NCBI GenBank assembly: GCA_903970315.1
Contig: CAJCIJ010000077.1
Span: forward strand, 1 to 5,460
Origin: Actinomycetota bacterium
GTDB lineage: Bacteria > Actinomycetota > Thermoleophilia > Solirubrobacterales > Solirubrobacteraceae
DNA: 5,460 nucleotides
Direction: 5' to 3'
This document shows, one piece after another, positions 1 to 5,460 of this stretch. Within the stretch, counting starts at the first letter, position 1. The number at the start of each line of letters is the position of its first letter. The notes under the pieces were generated by a model that was not told the origin of the DNA, did no database searches, and saw only the letters and a list, made by a program, of their open reading frames with translations. A program made the translations under genes and the position numbers.

Positions 1-1
1 G

Positions 2-1108
2 CCGCTATCGACGTATTTCTCCGGCCCCAAGACCGTCTGGCTGCTGGACCACGTAGCCGGAGCGCGCGCGCGGGCCGAGGCGGGCGAGCTTGCCTTCGGG
101 ACAATCGACAGCTGGCTTTCATGGAACCTGACGGGGGGCGCCGAGGGGGGCATCCACGCCACAGACGTGACCAACGCATCGCGGACTCTGCTGATGGACC
201 TCCAGACTCTCGGGTGGCACGAAGAGGCGCTGGACCTGATGGGATTACCCGCTGCGCTGCTGCCCGAGATCCGCTCCTGCAGCGAGATCTACGGCGAGGT
301 CACCGTCACGGGTCTCGCCGGCTGCCCGCTGGCGGGCGTGCTCGGCGACCAGCAGGCGGCGCTGTTCGGTCAGACTTGTTTTGCTGCGGGCGAGGCCAAG
401 AACACCTACGGGACTGGCTCGTTCCTGCTGGTGAACACGGGGGAGAGGGTTGCGCGGACCGCGAGCCTGCTGTCCAGCGTGGCCTACCGGCTCGCAGATA
501 AGCCAGTCAGCTACGCCCTGGAGGGATCGATCGCAGTGACGGGCGCCGCGGTTCAGTGGCTGCGCGACAGGCTGGGGATCATCGACAGCGCAGCGGCCGC
601 GGAGGACCTGGCGCGCACCGTTGCAGATAACGGCGGCGTGTACTTCGTGCCGGCATTCTCGGGCCTGTTTGCCCCCTACTGGCGCGACGACGCGCGCGGC
701 GCGATCGTGGGCCTGACTGCGTATGCCAACGCGGGACACATCGCCAGGGCGGTGCTGGAGGCGACGGCCTGGCAGACCCGCGACGTGCTCGACGCCGTCG
801 TGCAAGCCACGGGCGTCGCGTTCGGTGAGCTGCGCGTGGACGGCGGCATGACGGCCAACGACCTGCTGATGCAGTTTCAGGCCGACGTCCTTGGTGTGCC
901 CGTGGTGCGAGCGGCCGTCGCCGAGACCACTGCCCTGGGGGCCGCTTTTGCTGCGGGTCTTGCCGTGGGGTTCTGGGCCGACCAGGACGAGCTGCGCGAG
1001 CGCTGGCGTGCCGATCGGCGCTGGGAGCCCCACATGGACGCCGAGCGCCGCGAGCGCGAGCACGCGCTTTGGAGGAAGGCGGTGAAACGCTCGCTTGACT
1101 GGGTGTGA
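2..1108 (+). CDS. glpK: Glycerol kinase, 5'-truncated by the window edge
   Basis: Phosphorylates glycerol to sn-glycerol 3-phosphate with ATP in the cytoplasm, feeding glycerol into glycolysis and lipid synthesis. The frame is open from base 2, giving 368 residues; the family has about 500, so roughly 130 N-terminal residues lie left of the window. Visible in order: '[13 protein letters not shown]' (first FGGY-kinase signature region, one position off consensus), '[15 protein letters not shown]', 'TDVTNASRT', '[10 protein letters not shown]' with the expected catalytic-base Asp at bases 347-349, 'NTYGTGSF' (nucleotide-binding loop), the second FGGY signature '[21 protein letters not shown]' region (about 704-766), and '[20 protein letters not shown]' followed by '[18 protein letters not shown]'. 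No frameshift or missing key residue is seen in this part. The internal ATG at 167 is not the start, because conserved sequence continues upstream of it. No partner gene (glpF, glpD) is visible. Other FGGY sugar kinases are less likely because the [10 protein letters not shown] and ETTALGAA blocks are GlpK-type. Confidence 0.97.
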   Translation, partial: PLSTYFSGPKTVWLLDHVAGARARAEAGELAFGTIDSWLSWNLTGGAEGGIHATDVTNASRTLLMDLQTLGWHEEALDLMGLPAALLPEIRSCSEIYGEVTVTGLAGCPLAGVLGDQQAALFGQTCFAAGEAKNTYGTGSFLLVNTGERVARTASLLSSVAYRLADKPVSYALEGSIAVTGAAVQWLRDRLGIIDSAAAAEDLARTVADNGGVYFVPAFSGLFAPYWRDDARGAIVGLTAYANAGHIARAVLEATAWQTRDVLDAVVQATGVAFGELRVDGGMTANDLLMQFQADVLGVPVVRAAVAETTALGAAFAAGLAVGFWADQDELRERWRADRRWEPHMDAERREREHALWRKAVKRSLDWV

Positions 1109-1130
1109 CGGGCCGCGTGCCCTCCGCTGG

Positions 1131-1250
1131 ATGCCGATTCGGCGGTTTCAGGGTTGGTCTGGAACGGTCTACACGCGCAACGCCGATGACTTCGCGGGGC
1201 TGGACCAGCTCCTGCCGATCGTTTCCGTGGGCCCTGTCGACCACGCCTGA
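1131..1250 (+). pseudogene. Remnant of a VapC-type PIN-domain toxin (C-terminal end only)
   Basis: A 39-codon open stretch between glpK and the propeller gene. From about base 1164 it reads 'TVYTRNADDFAGLDQLLPIV' followed by 'SV', which resembles the C-terminal end of PIN-domain ribonucleases of type II toxin-antitoxin systems: the T-x-N-x-x-D-F motif, whose Asn/Asp belong to the acidic active-site region, followed by the last helix and strand. A complete VapC has about 130 residues. The part upstream of the motif (the first acidic Asp and the central 'D..IAA.A' helix) is not recognisable in this frame or the other two, and no VapB-like antitoxin precedes it. The ATG at 1131 is therefore probably incidental. 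I read this as a decayed leftover of a toxin-antitoxin locus, not a working gene. The motif match is from memory and the fragment is short, so chance resemblance cannot be excluded. Confidence 0.55.
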
Positions 1251-1289
1251 GCGGGTCCGACGGCGCTCTGCCGCCCAGGGCTGAGCCAA

Positions 1290-1302
1290 TATATTCTGCC
1301 GA
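1290..1302 (+). promoter_or_regulatory. Candidate -10 box of a leaderless promoter for the propeller gene
   Basis: TATATT at 1290-1295 is the only AT-rich patch in the 193-nt gap after glpK. If transcription starts at A1302, the first base of the ATG, the hexamer occupies exactly -12 to -7, the canonical place for a -10 element, so the mRNA would begin at the start codon. Leaderless mRNAs are common in actinobacteria. No good -35 hexamer lies 16-18 bp upstream (around 1266-1273), and there is no Shine-Dalgarno sequence before 1302, which fits a leaderless transcript. Inferred from position and composition only. Confidence 0.5.
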
Positions 1303-3920
1303 TGTCAAGCCTCGCCATCGTTGGGCGTGGGTTTGCCGGTGGACGGCTGCCTATGCGCCGGCTGCGCCCCACGGGCACAGCCCTGCGCGCCGTCGCGGTG
1401 GCGGCGGTGGTGGGGGCCGGCAGCGTGGGCTTGTTGGTCCTCGTGCGGCCCTCGGCGCCTACAGTCACGTGGGCGCCTGCGCAGGTGCGGGCGCTTTCAC
1501 CTCAGGTCCTGACGAGCCTGCCATGGTCTGCGCGTGCGCCGGTCCAGCCTTCGGTACAGCCCGGTGATGGGGGGTACGACATTCGCGGCTTCAGCGCATC
1601 GAACTCCGCGCAGAGGCTGAGCGCTTCGTTCGCGCCAACTGGGGTGACAGTGGCCGCGGGCGCGTTGCACGTTCATATGGCCCTGCTCGGCTACGGTCGC
1701 GGCGACGCGCTGACACGCGCGCCCGCGGTCTGGCCGCGGGTGCGCGCCAACCGCGCCACCTACCCCAGCGCGGGCATCTCGGCGTGGTATGCCAACGGAC
1801 CCCTGGGGCTCGAGCAGGGCTTTGACGTGCCCGCCTCTCCGGTCGGCGGCAGTGGCCCCTTGGCGCTTTCACTGTCACTCTCGGGCGATGTCCATGCGCG
1901 GATGCGCGGCCGGGGATTGGTGCTCGACGGACCAGGAGGATCGCTTCTTTACCGCGGCCTGCGCGCCGTCGACGCTACCGGACGGCGGCTCAGAAGCTGG
2001 ATGGCGCTGCGACGGGGAAGCCTTCTGATCGAGGTCGATGACCGCCGGGCGACGTACCCGTTGCACATCGATCCTTACATCGAGAACGCCGAGCTGACTA
2101 TCCCGAACGGCAACGAAGAATCGCTGCTGGGCGAATCCGTCGCGATCTCGGGTCAGACCATGGTCGCCGGCGCGCCCGGGCAAGAGGTCAACTCCAACGT
2201 GGGACAGGGCGCCGCCTTTGTCTTCACTAAGACGGCGGCAGGCTGGACTGAGAGCACCGAGTTGGTCGCGTCAAACGGCGCGGAAGGCGACAACCTCGGT
2301 GCGTCGGTCGCGATCTCGGGTCAGACGGTAGTCGTGGGCGCCCCCGGAAACGACGCGGCGTACGTGTTCACCGACGGCGCCTCGGGCTGGGCTCAGACCA
2401 CGGAACTGACCGTGACCGCGCATGGCGTAGGCCTGGGCCGCTCGGTCGCGATCTCGGGCTCGGCGATCGCCGCCGGCGCGCCGGGTCGGGAAGTCCACTC
2501 GGCCGCCGATCAGGGCGAGGTCTACGTCTTTACCGACGGCGCCTCGGGCTGGACCCAGAGCACCGAACTGTTCGCCTCGGGAGGCCTTGGGGTTGAAGAA
2601 GAACTCGGCAGGGCCGTTGCGATCTCCGGCTCCACGGTCGTCGCAGGCGCGCCAGGCCGCGAGGTGGGTCTCAACCACCGGCAGGGCGCGGTGTACGTCT
2701 TCGGCGAGGGTCCATCCGGGTGGCAGGACGCCGGCCAGTCGGCCGAATTGACAGCGTCCGACGGCGACGAAGACGACGACCTCGGCGAATCCGTCGCGAT
2801 CTCGGGTCAGACGATCGCCGCGGGGGCGCCGAGCCGCAAGGTAGGCCACAACCTGAGGCAGGGGGCAGCGTACGTCTTCTCGGTGCCGTCATCGGGTACC
2901 AAGAGCGCCAACCAGTCGGCTGAACTGACCGCGTCCGACGGCGGAGAAGGCGACTACCTCGGCCAGGCTGTGGCGGTCGCGGGCTCGACGGTTGTGGCGG
3001 GCACGCCGTACCAAAACGTGGGTGCCAACAAGCGCCAGGGCGCGGCGTACGTCTTTGCGATGCCCGCCGCGGGGTGGGCAAGCGCGGCCCAATCAGCCGA
3101 GCTGACCGGAGCCGGCGACACCGAAGGCGAATCTCTGGGGGTCGCGGTGGCCGTCTCGGGCTCGACGGTCGTCGCGGGCGCCGATCAGTACAAGGTTGGC
3201 AGCATCCTTCCGGGTGCCGTCGAGGTCTTCGAACTGCCGCCGCCGACGATCGCGATCGTCTCGCCGGCGAACCATGCCACCTACACCCAGGGCCAGAGTG
3301 TGCCGGCTGCCTACTCGTGTGCGGCCTCGGCGCCGGCGACGCTGACTGCGTGCGCGGGTCTCCTGCCAAGCGGTGCGCCGGTCGACACGGCCACGCTGGG
3401 CACCCACACGTTCACCGTGAACGCCACCGACAGCGACGGCGCGACCACCAGCCAGAGCGTCACATACACGGTGGTCGCGCCACCGACCCCCACGATCACG
3501 GCGCTCAAACAGTCACATTCCGCTTGGCGCGAGGGCAGCAAGCTGGCACAGGTCAGCGCACGCAAGGCACCACGCAAGACCAAGAAGGCGCCGCCGCTCG
3601 GGACCACGTTCTCGTTCTCGCTGAACGAGCAGGCCACGGTCCACTTCAGCTTCACTGGCCTTGCGGGCGGCCGCAAGGTCAGGGGCAGATGCGTGGCACA
3701 GACAAAGAAGAATCGCCGCGCCCGCGCGTGCAAGCGCACCGTGACCGTTGGCACGCTCACGTTCGCCGGCCACTCTGCCACCAACAAGGTCGTCTTCGAC
3801 GGGCGGATCTCGCGCTCGCAGAAACTCAAGCCCAGCCATTACACGCTGATCGTCACGGCGACCAACGCCCAGGGCCGGACGTCGAAGCCGCAGCAGCTGA
3901 GCTTCACGATCGTTAAGTGA
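1302..3920 (+). CDS. Secreted or anchored FG-GAP seven-bladed beta-propeller protein with Ig-like and basic C-terminal domains
   Basis: An 872-residue extracytoplasmic protein of unknown partner. Residues 28-48 form a hydrophobic segment after an Arg-rich stretch: a signal peptide or N-terminal anchor. Residues about 100-260 match a module from memory found ahead of propellers in related actinobacteria ('WYANGPLGLEQGF', 'YPLHIDPYI'). Residues about 261-647 hold seven repeats starting near 275, 331, 377, 434, 493, 551 and 611, each with a core like 'LGxSVAISGxTVVAGAPG', then 'QGAxYVF' and 'SxELTAS': an integrin-alpha-like FG-GAP propeller. Residues about 648-726 are an Ig-like domain ('IVSPANHATYTQGQSV'; Cys673 and Cys684 may pair). 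Residues about 728-872 are a Lys/Arg-rich beta domain with Cys797 and Cys810, seen in Solirubrobacterales surface proteins. No catalytic motif is visible, so adhesion or ligand binding is an inference. Start: ATG 1302 fits the leaderless promoter; ATG 1353 (residue 18) would give a shorter, more usual signal peptide and is the alternative. The next gene begins 1 nt after the stop. Confidence 0.9.
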   Translation: MSSLAIVGRGFAGGRLPMRRLRPTGTALRAVAVAAVVGAGSVGLLVLVRPSAPTVTWAPAQVRALSPQVLTSLPWSARAPVQPSVQPGDGGYDIRGFSASNSAQRLSASFAPTGVTVAAGALHVHMALLGYGRGDALTRAPAVWPRVRANRATYPSAGISAWYANGPLGLEQGFDVPASPVGGSGPLALSLSLSGDVHARMRGRGLVLDGPGGSLLYRGLRAVDATGRRLRSWMALRRGSLLIEVDDRRATYPLHIDPYIENAELTIPNGNEESLLGESVAISGQTMVAGAPGQEVNSNVGQGAAFVFTKTAAGWTESTELVASNGAEGDNLGASVAISGQTVVVGAPGNDAAYVFTDGASGWAQTTELTVTAHGVGLGRSVAISGSAIAAGAPGREVHSAADQGEVYVFTDGASGWTQSTELFASGGLGVEEELGRAVAISGSTVVAGAPGREVGLNHRQGAVYVFGEGPSGWQDAGQSAELTASDGDEDDDLGESVAISGQTIAAGAPSRKVGHNLRQGAAYVFSVPSSGTKSANQSAELTASDGGEGDYLGQAVAVAGSTVVAGTPYQNVGANKRQGAAYVFAMPAAGWASAAQSAELTGAGDTEGESLGVAVAVSGSTVVAGADQYKVGSILPGAVEVFELPPPTIAIVSPANHATYTQGQSVPAAYSCAASAPATLTACAGLLPSGAPVDTATLGTHTFTVNATDSDGATTSQSVTYTVVAPPTPTITALKQSHSAWREGSKLAQVSARKAPRKTKKAPPLGTTFSFSLNEQATVHFSFTGLAGGRKVRGRCVAQTKKNRRARACKRTVTVGTLTFAGHSATNKVVFDGRISRSQKLKPSHYTLIVTATNAQGRTSKPQQLSFTIVK
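2130..2158 (+). repeat. Exact 29-nt direct repeat, copy 1 (blade 1)
   Basis: These 29 bases recur identically at 2784-2812 in blade 5, and their last 19 bases (2140-2158) recur at 2308-2326 in blade 2. They encode the 'GESVAISGQT' core. Identity at synonymous positions suggests recent copying or gene conversion between blades, although strong codon bias in GC-rich DNA also contributes. Confidence 0.8.
2370..2390 (+). repeat. Exact 21-nt direct repeat, copy 1 (blade 2)
   Basis: The same 21 bases occur at 2532-2552 in blade 3, encoding 'TDGASGW'. Together with the shared core sequences this suggests blades 2 and 3 are the most recently related pair. Confidence 0.75.
2532..2552 (+). repeat. Exact 21-nt direct repeat, copy 2 (blade 3)
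   Basis: Second copy of the 21-base sequence at 2370-2390. The two copies are 162 bp apart, in the same reading frame and at the same structural position in the blade. Confidence 0.75.
2784..2812 (+). repeat. Exact 29-nt direct repeat, copy 2 (blade 5)
   Basis: Identical to 2130-2158, offset by 654 bp, which is a whole number of codons. Recombination between the two copies would delete four blades in frame. Confidence 0.8.
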
Positions 3921-3921
3921 G

Positions 3922-4989
3922 GTGATGCTCTTTTTGGGTGGCCGCGCGCGCGCGTTCCGACGAGATGCCGTGCAGGGGGACACGGCGGCCGTGCGGGGGT
4001 GCTTGCGCAGGGTTGGCGCCGCTGCGATCTTCGGTGCGCTTGCGGTGTTGCCCGCGTTCACCGCCACCGCCTGCGCCCACGGCCCCGTCGCTCCAGTCGC
4101 TACGAGCTTTCTGGCCCGCGTGCGTCAGGCGCCTGCGGGCGTGCATGCCAAGGTCGTCGACGGGGATTTGCGCATGTGGCTGGACGTGGCCCCGGCGGAG
4201 ACCGTGGAGGTTCTTGACTACCGCGGCGCCCCGTACCTGCGCTTCTCAGCCTCCGGGGTTTACGTCAACGAACGCTCCGAGATGTACTACCTCAACCAGG
4301 TCCCGTCGGTGCCCCCGCCGAAGGGCTCCAGTCCGAGTGCTGTGCCGCGCTGGCACAGGGTTGGCTCCGGCCACGAATACAACTGGCACGACGGCAGGAT
4401 TGCGGCGCTCACGGCCACGGCGATCGCGCCGGGAGCGTCGTACGTGGGCGCCTGGAGCATTTCGGTGCTCGTCAATGGGCATCTGGAGGCGATCTCGGGT
4501 GGTCTGTACCACGCGCCCAACCCCTCGCCGGTGTGGTTCTGGCTGATCGCCGTGCTGGTCGGGTGCCTGCTGGCCGCTTGGCGGCTGGACCGTGCCGCGC
4601 TGGACGCAGCGGTGGGCCGGGTCCTGGCGGTCCTTCTGCTGGCCGCCATCGCCGCCGGGGGGGCCGCGCGCCAGCTCTACGGGCGGCCCGGCGTGCCAAC
4701 CTCGGAGGTCCTGCTGGTGGCAGTCCTGGCAGCGTTCGCCGCCCTGGGCATTGCGCTGACTGTTCTGCGACGCAGCGGCTATCTGCTGCAGATCGTGATT
4801 GCGTGTGTGGCGCTATGGGTCGGGCTTGAACTGCTGCCCACGCTGTTGCACGGGTTTGCGCTGACTGCCGGCCCGCCGCTGTTGGCGCGTGTCACCGCAG
4901 TTGTCTGCCTGGGCGGCTGCGCCGACCTGGTCCTGCTGGGGGTGCGCGCGGCGCTCAGTCAGCCCCAGGATGCCCTGCCGGGCTGGTGA
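3922..4989 (+). CDS. Signal-peptide protein with an extracytoplasmic domain and about five transmembrane helices, function unknown
   Basis: The open frame gives 355 residues. A signal peptide spans about 24-52 ('LRRVGAAAIFGALAVLPAF', probable cleavage in 'ATACAHG'). An extracytoplasmic domain covers about 53-200 with 'VVDGDLRMWLDV', 'VEVLDYRGAPYLRFSASGVY', 'MYYLNQVP', 'HEYNWHDGR' and 'GAWSISVLVNG'. Hydrophobic helices follow near 203-220, 231-250, 262-282, 287-305 and 318-340; the basic loop after the first fits the domain being outside. I recall similar unnamed actinobacterial proteins with a 'VLxYxGxPYLR ... NxxS.xYxN ... WHDxR' pattern, but no established function. The frame opens with GTG 3922 and ATG 3925, 1-4 nt after the propeller gene's stop, which suggests one operon and possible translational coupling. 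GTG 3991, preceded by AGGGGGA at 3974-3980, would give a textbook signal peptide and may be the true start, because the longer form carries an atypical polar extension. The 3' end overlaps the convergent sigma factor gene by 35 bp. Confidence 0.85.
   Translation: MMLFLGGRARAFRRDAVQGDTAAVRGCLRRVGAAAIFGALAVLPAFTATACAHGPVAPVATSFLARVRQAPAGVHAKVVDGDLRMWLDVAPAETVEVLDYRGAPYLRFSASGVYVNERSEMYYLNQVPSVPPPKGSSPSAVPRWHRVGSGHEYNWHDGRIAALTATAIAPGASYVGAWSISVLVNGHLEAISGGLYHAPNPSPVWFWLIAVLVGCLLAAWRLDRAALDAAVGRVLAVLLLAAIAAGGAARQLYGRPGVPTSEVLLVAVLAAFAALGIALTVLRRSGYLLQIVIACVALWVGLELLPTLLHGFALTAGPPLLARVTAVVCLGGCADLVLLGVRAALSQPQDALPGW
3974..3980 (+). promoter_or_regulatory. Candidate ribosome binding site deciding an alternative start at GTG 3991
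   Basis: AGGGGGA lies 10 nt before in-frame GTG 3991. The starts at 3922/3925 have only GAGGTG directly against the codon, with too little spacing for normal Shine-Dalgarno pairing. If GTG 3991 is used, the product begins 'MRGCLRRVGAAAIF', a compact signal peptide with a short basic n-region. Confidence 0.4.
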
Positions 4990-5460
4990 GCATGGCGATC
5001 AGATCCTCGCGGGCGCGCGAGACCCGCGAGCGGATAGTGCCCGCGGGGCAGTTGCACACCACCGCCGCCTCCTGGTAGGAGAGGCGAAACAGCTGGGTGA
5101 GCACGAACGCGGCGCGGCGGTCGTCGTCAAGGTGCATCAGCAGCTCGTTGGCCGTGACCTCGCCAGACGGGTCCGGAGTGTGTCGCGCCGCGGCGGCAAT
5201 CGCTTCCAGGCGCTCCTGCCGGCGCCTGCCGCGGTGGCGCCTGCGTAGCTCGTCCATGCACGTATTGCGCGCGATGGCGAAGATCCACAGGCGCGGGTTG
5301 GCCTGCCCGCGGAACGCGCCCAGCGAGCGCGCAGCGCGCACGAAGGTCTCCTGTGCCAGGTCGTCCGCTGCCTGCCTGTCCACCAGTGCAGCGCACATGC
5401 GCCAGACGTCGGAGTAGCTGGCTCTGGCGAGTGCTTCGAGCGTCTGCGGTCGGCCCGATG
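4955..5460 (-). CDS. ECF-type RNA polymerase sigma factor (sigma-70 family), N-terminus beyond the window
   Basis: Directs RNA polymerase to a specific promoter set, usually in response to an extracytoplasmic signal. The reverse frame is open to the right edge; 167 residues are visible and no convincing start is seen, so the first few to about 20 residues lie outside. The ATG codon at 5398-5396 is internal, because region 2 sequence ('TLEALARASYSDVWR') precedes it. Sigma region 2 spans about 10-77, with 'ADDLAQETFVRAARSLGAF' (core-polymerase binding and -10 melting) and 'LWIFAIARNTCMDELRRR' (region 2.4). A 27-residue Arg-rich linker follows. Region 4 spans about 105-158 with 'RLSYQEAAVVCNCPAGTIRS' and 'RVSRARE', the -35-recognising helix-turn-helix. 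There is no region 3 and no C-terminal extension, as in ordinary ECF factors. It is vaguely SigC-like from memory, but not firmly enough for a symbol. No anti-sigma factor gene lies downstream, because the neighbour is convergent; one could lie beyond the right edge. Confidence 0.95.
   Translation of the reverse strand, partial: SGRPQTLEALARASYSDVWRMCAALVDRQAADDLAQETFVRAARSLGAFRGQANPRLWIFAIARNTCMDELRRRHRGRRRQERLEAIAAAARHTPDPSGEVTANELLMHLDDDRRAAFVLTQLFRLSYQEAAVVCNCPAGTIRSRVSRAREDLIAMLTSPAGHPGAD
4958..4987. terminator. GC-rich hairpin in the convergent overlap, possible bidirectional terminator
   Basis: CAGCCC (4960-4965) pairs with GGGCTG (4980-4985), and inside it CAGG (4966-4969) pairs with CCTG (4974-4977) around an ATGC loop, with a 2-nt CC bulge at 4978-4979. 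This makes 10 Watson-Crick pairs, plus two possible G-T wobbles at the base. It lies between the sigma factor stop (4955-4957) and the membrane-protein stop (4987-4989), where a shared terminator would be expected. No T-run follows on either strand, so it would be of the U-less kind proposed for GC-rich actinobacteria. The stem also lies in coding sequence on both strands. Confidence 0.4.

Larger units (their letters stand above)
2124..3233 (+). repeat. Seven tandem FG-GAP propeller repeats within the surface-protein gene
   Basis: Seven imperfect repeats of about 46-60 codons. Spacings between successive 'LG..VA' cores are 56, 46, 57, 59, 58 and 60 residues. Between the blades lie acidic loops such as 'SDGDEDDDLGES' and 'SDGGEGDYLGQA', where integrin-type propellers often bind calcium, although the strict DxDxDG motif is not present. 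Strand 'AELTIP' just before blade 1 could close the ring with blade 7, which lacks its own last strand ('velcro' closure). Blade 2 is short because the loop between 'GAPG' and 'AAYVF' is missing. Confidence 0.85.

Noticed and set aside
245..1063. Long open frame on the minus strand inside glpK, plus others at 579-1289 and 877-1308
   Set aside because: They are antisense shadows of glpK caused by high GC; the translations are Arg/Pro/Ala-rich with no recognisable domain.
1110..1122. Possible terminator hairpin after glpK (GGGC ... GCCC)
   Set aside because: Only four base pairs and no T-run; too weak in DNA this GC-rich.
1161..1165. GGAAC resembling an ECF sigma -35 element upstream of the propeller gene
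   Set aside because: It falls inside the VapC-like fragment, with no matching -10 element at the right distance to a plausible start; a five-base match is expected by chance.
1353..1370. Twin-arginine signal in 'MRRLRPTG' of the propeller protein
   Set aside because: The residues after the Arg pair do not fit the S/T-RRxFLK pattern.
2124..3233. CRISPR-like repeat array
   Set aside because: The repeats are coding, in frame, divergent and unevenly spaced, as in a propeller protein; there are no uniform repeats and spacers.
2271..3407. Several minus-strand frames across the propeller repeats, and the plus-strand frame 3074-3916
   Set aside because: Low-complexity Arg-rich translations mirroring the repeats; the real frame has clear domain structure throughout.
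3943..3954. (CG)6 tract as a phase-variation switch
   Set aside because: It is short and common by chance in GC-rich DNA, and may lie outside the translated region if GTG 3991 is the start.
4060..4080. Lipobox-like 'TATAC' at the end of the membrane protein's signal peptide
   Set aside because: The -3 position is Ala rather than Leu/Val/Ile, and cleavage before the nearby His-Gly is equally plausible; not enough to call a lipoprotein.

Overview
The window is about 5.5 kb of GC-rich DNA, coding almost throughout. It looks like an actinobacterium of the Thermoleophilia/Solirubrobacterales type. The assignment rests on two modules of the large surface protein: the 'ANGPLGLEQGF...YPLHIDPYI' segment and the basic C-terminal tail with 'EQATVHFSF...FDGRISRSQKLKP'. 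I recognise these from memory as typical of that group; no search was run.

Layout. (1) Bases 1-1108, + strand: the C-terminal three quarters of glycerol kinase (GlpK), its start lying left of the window. (2) Bases 1109-1301: an intergenic gap holding a decayed fragment that reads as the last part of a VapC-type PIN-domain toxin, then an isolated AT-rich -10-like box placed exactly as a leaderless promoter for the next gene. (3) Bases 1302-3920, +: an 872-residue secreted or membrane-anchored protein with a predicted seven-bladed FG-GAP (integrin-alpha-like) beta-propeller, an Ig-like domain and a basic C-terminal domain. (4) Bases 3922-4989, +: a signal-peptide-bearing protein of unknown function with an extracytoplasmic domain and about five membrane helices, starting 1 nt after the propeller gene and so probably co-transcribed. 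(5) Bases 4955-5460, - strand: an ECF sigma factor, convergent with gene 4, sharing its last 35 bp, its extreme N-terminus lying right of the window. A GC-rich hairpin sits inside the shared 35 bp.

How the genes may work together. GlpK is metabolic and appears unrelated to the rest. The propeller protein and the membrane protein probably form a two-gene cell-envelope operon. The ECF sigma factor may respond to envelope or extracellular signals, but only proximity links it to the operon. The window does not show a clearly new defence or mobile system. Its least-described parts are the propeller/membrane-protein pair and the convergent overlap with the sigma factor.
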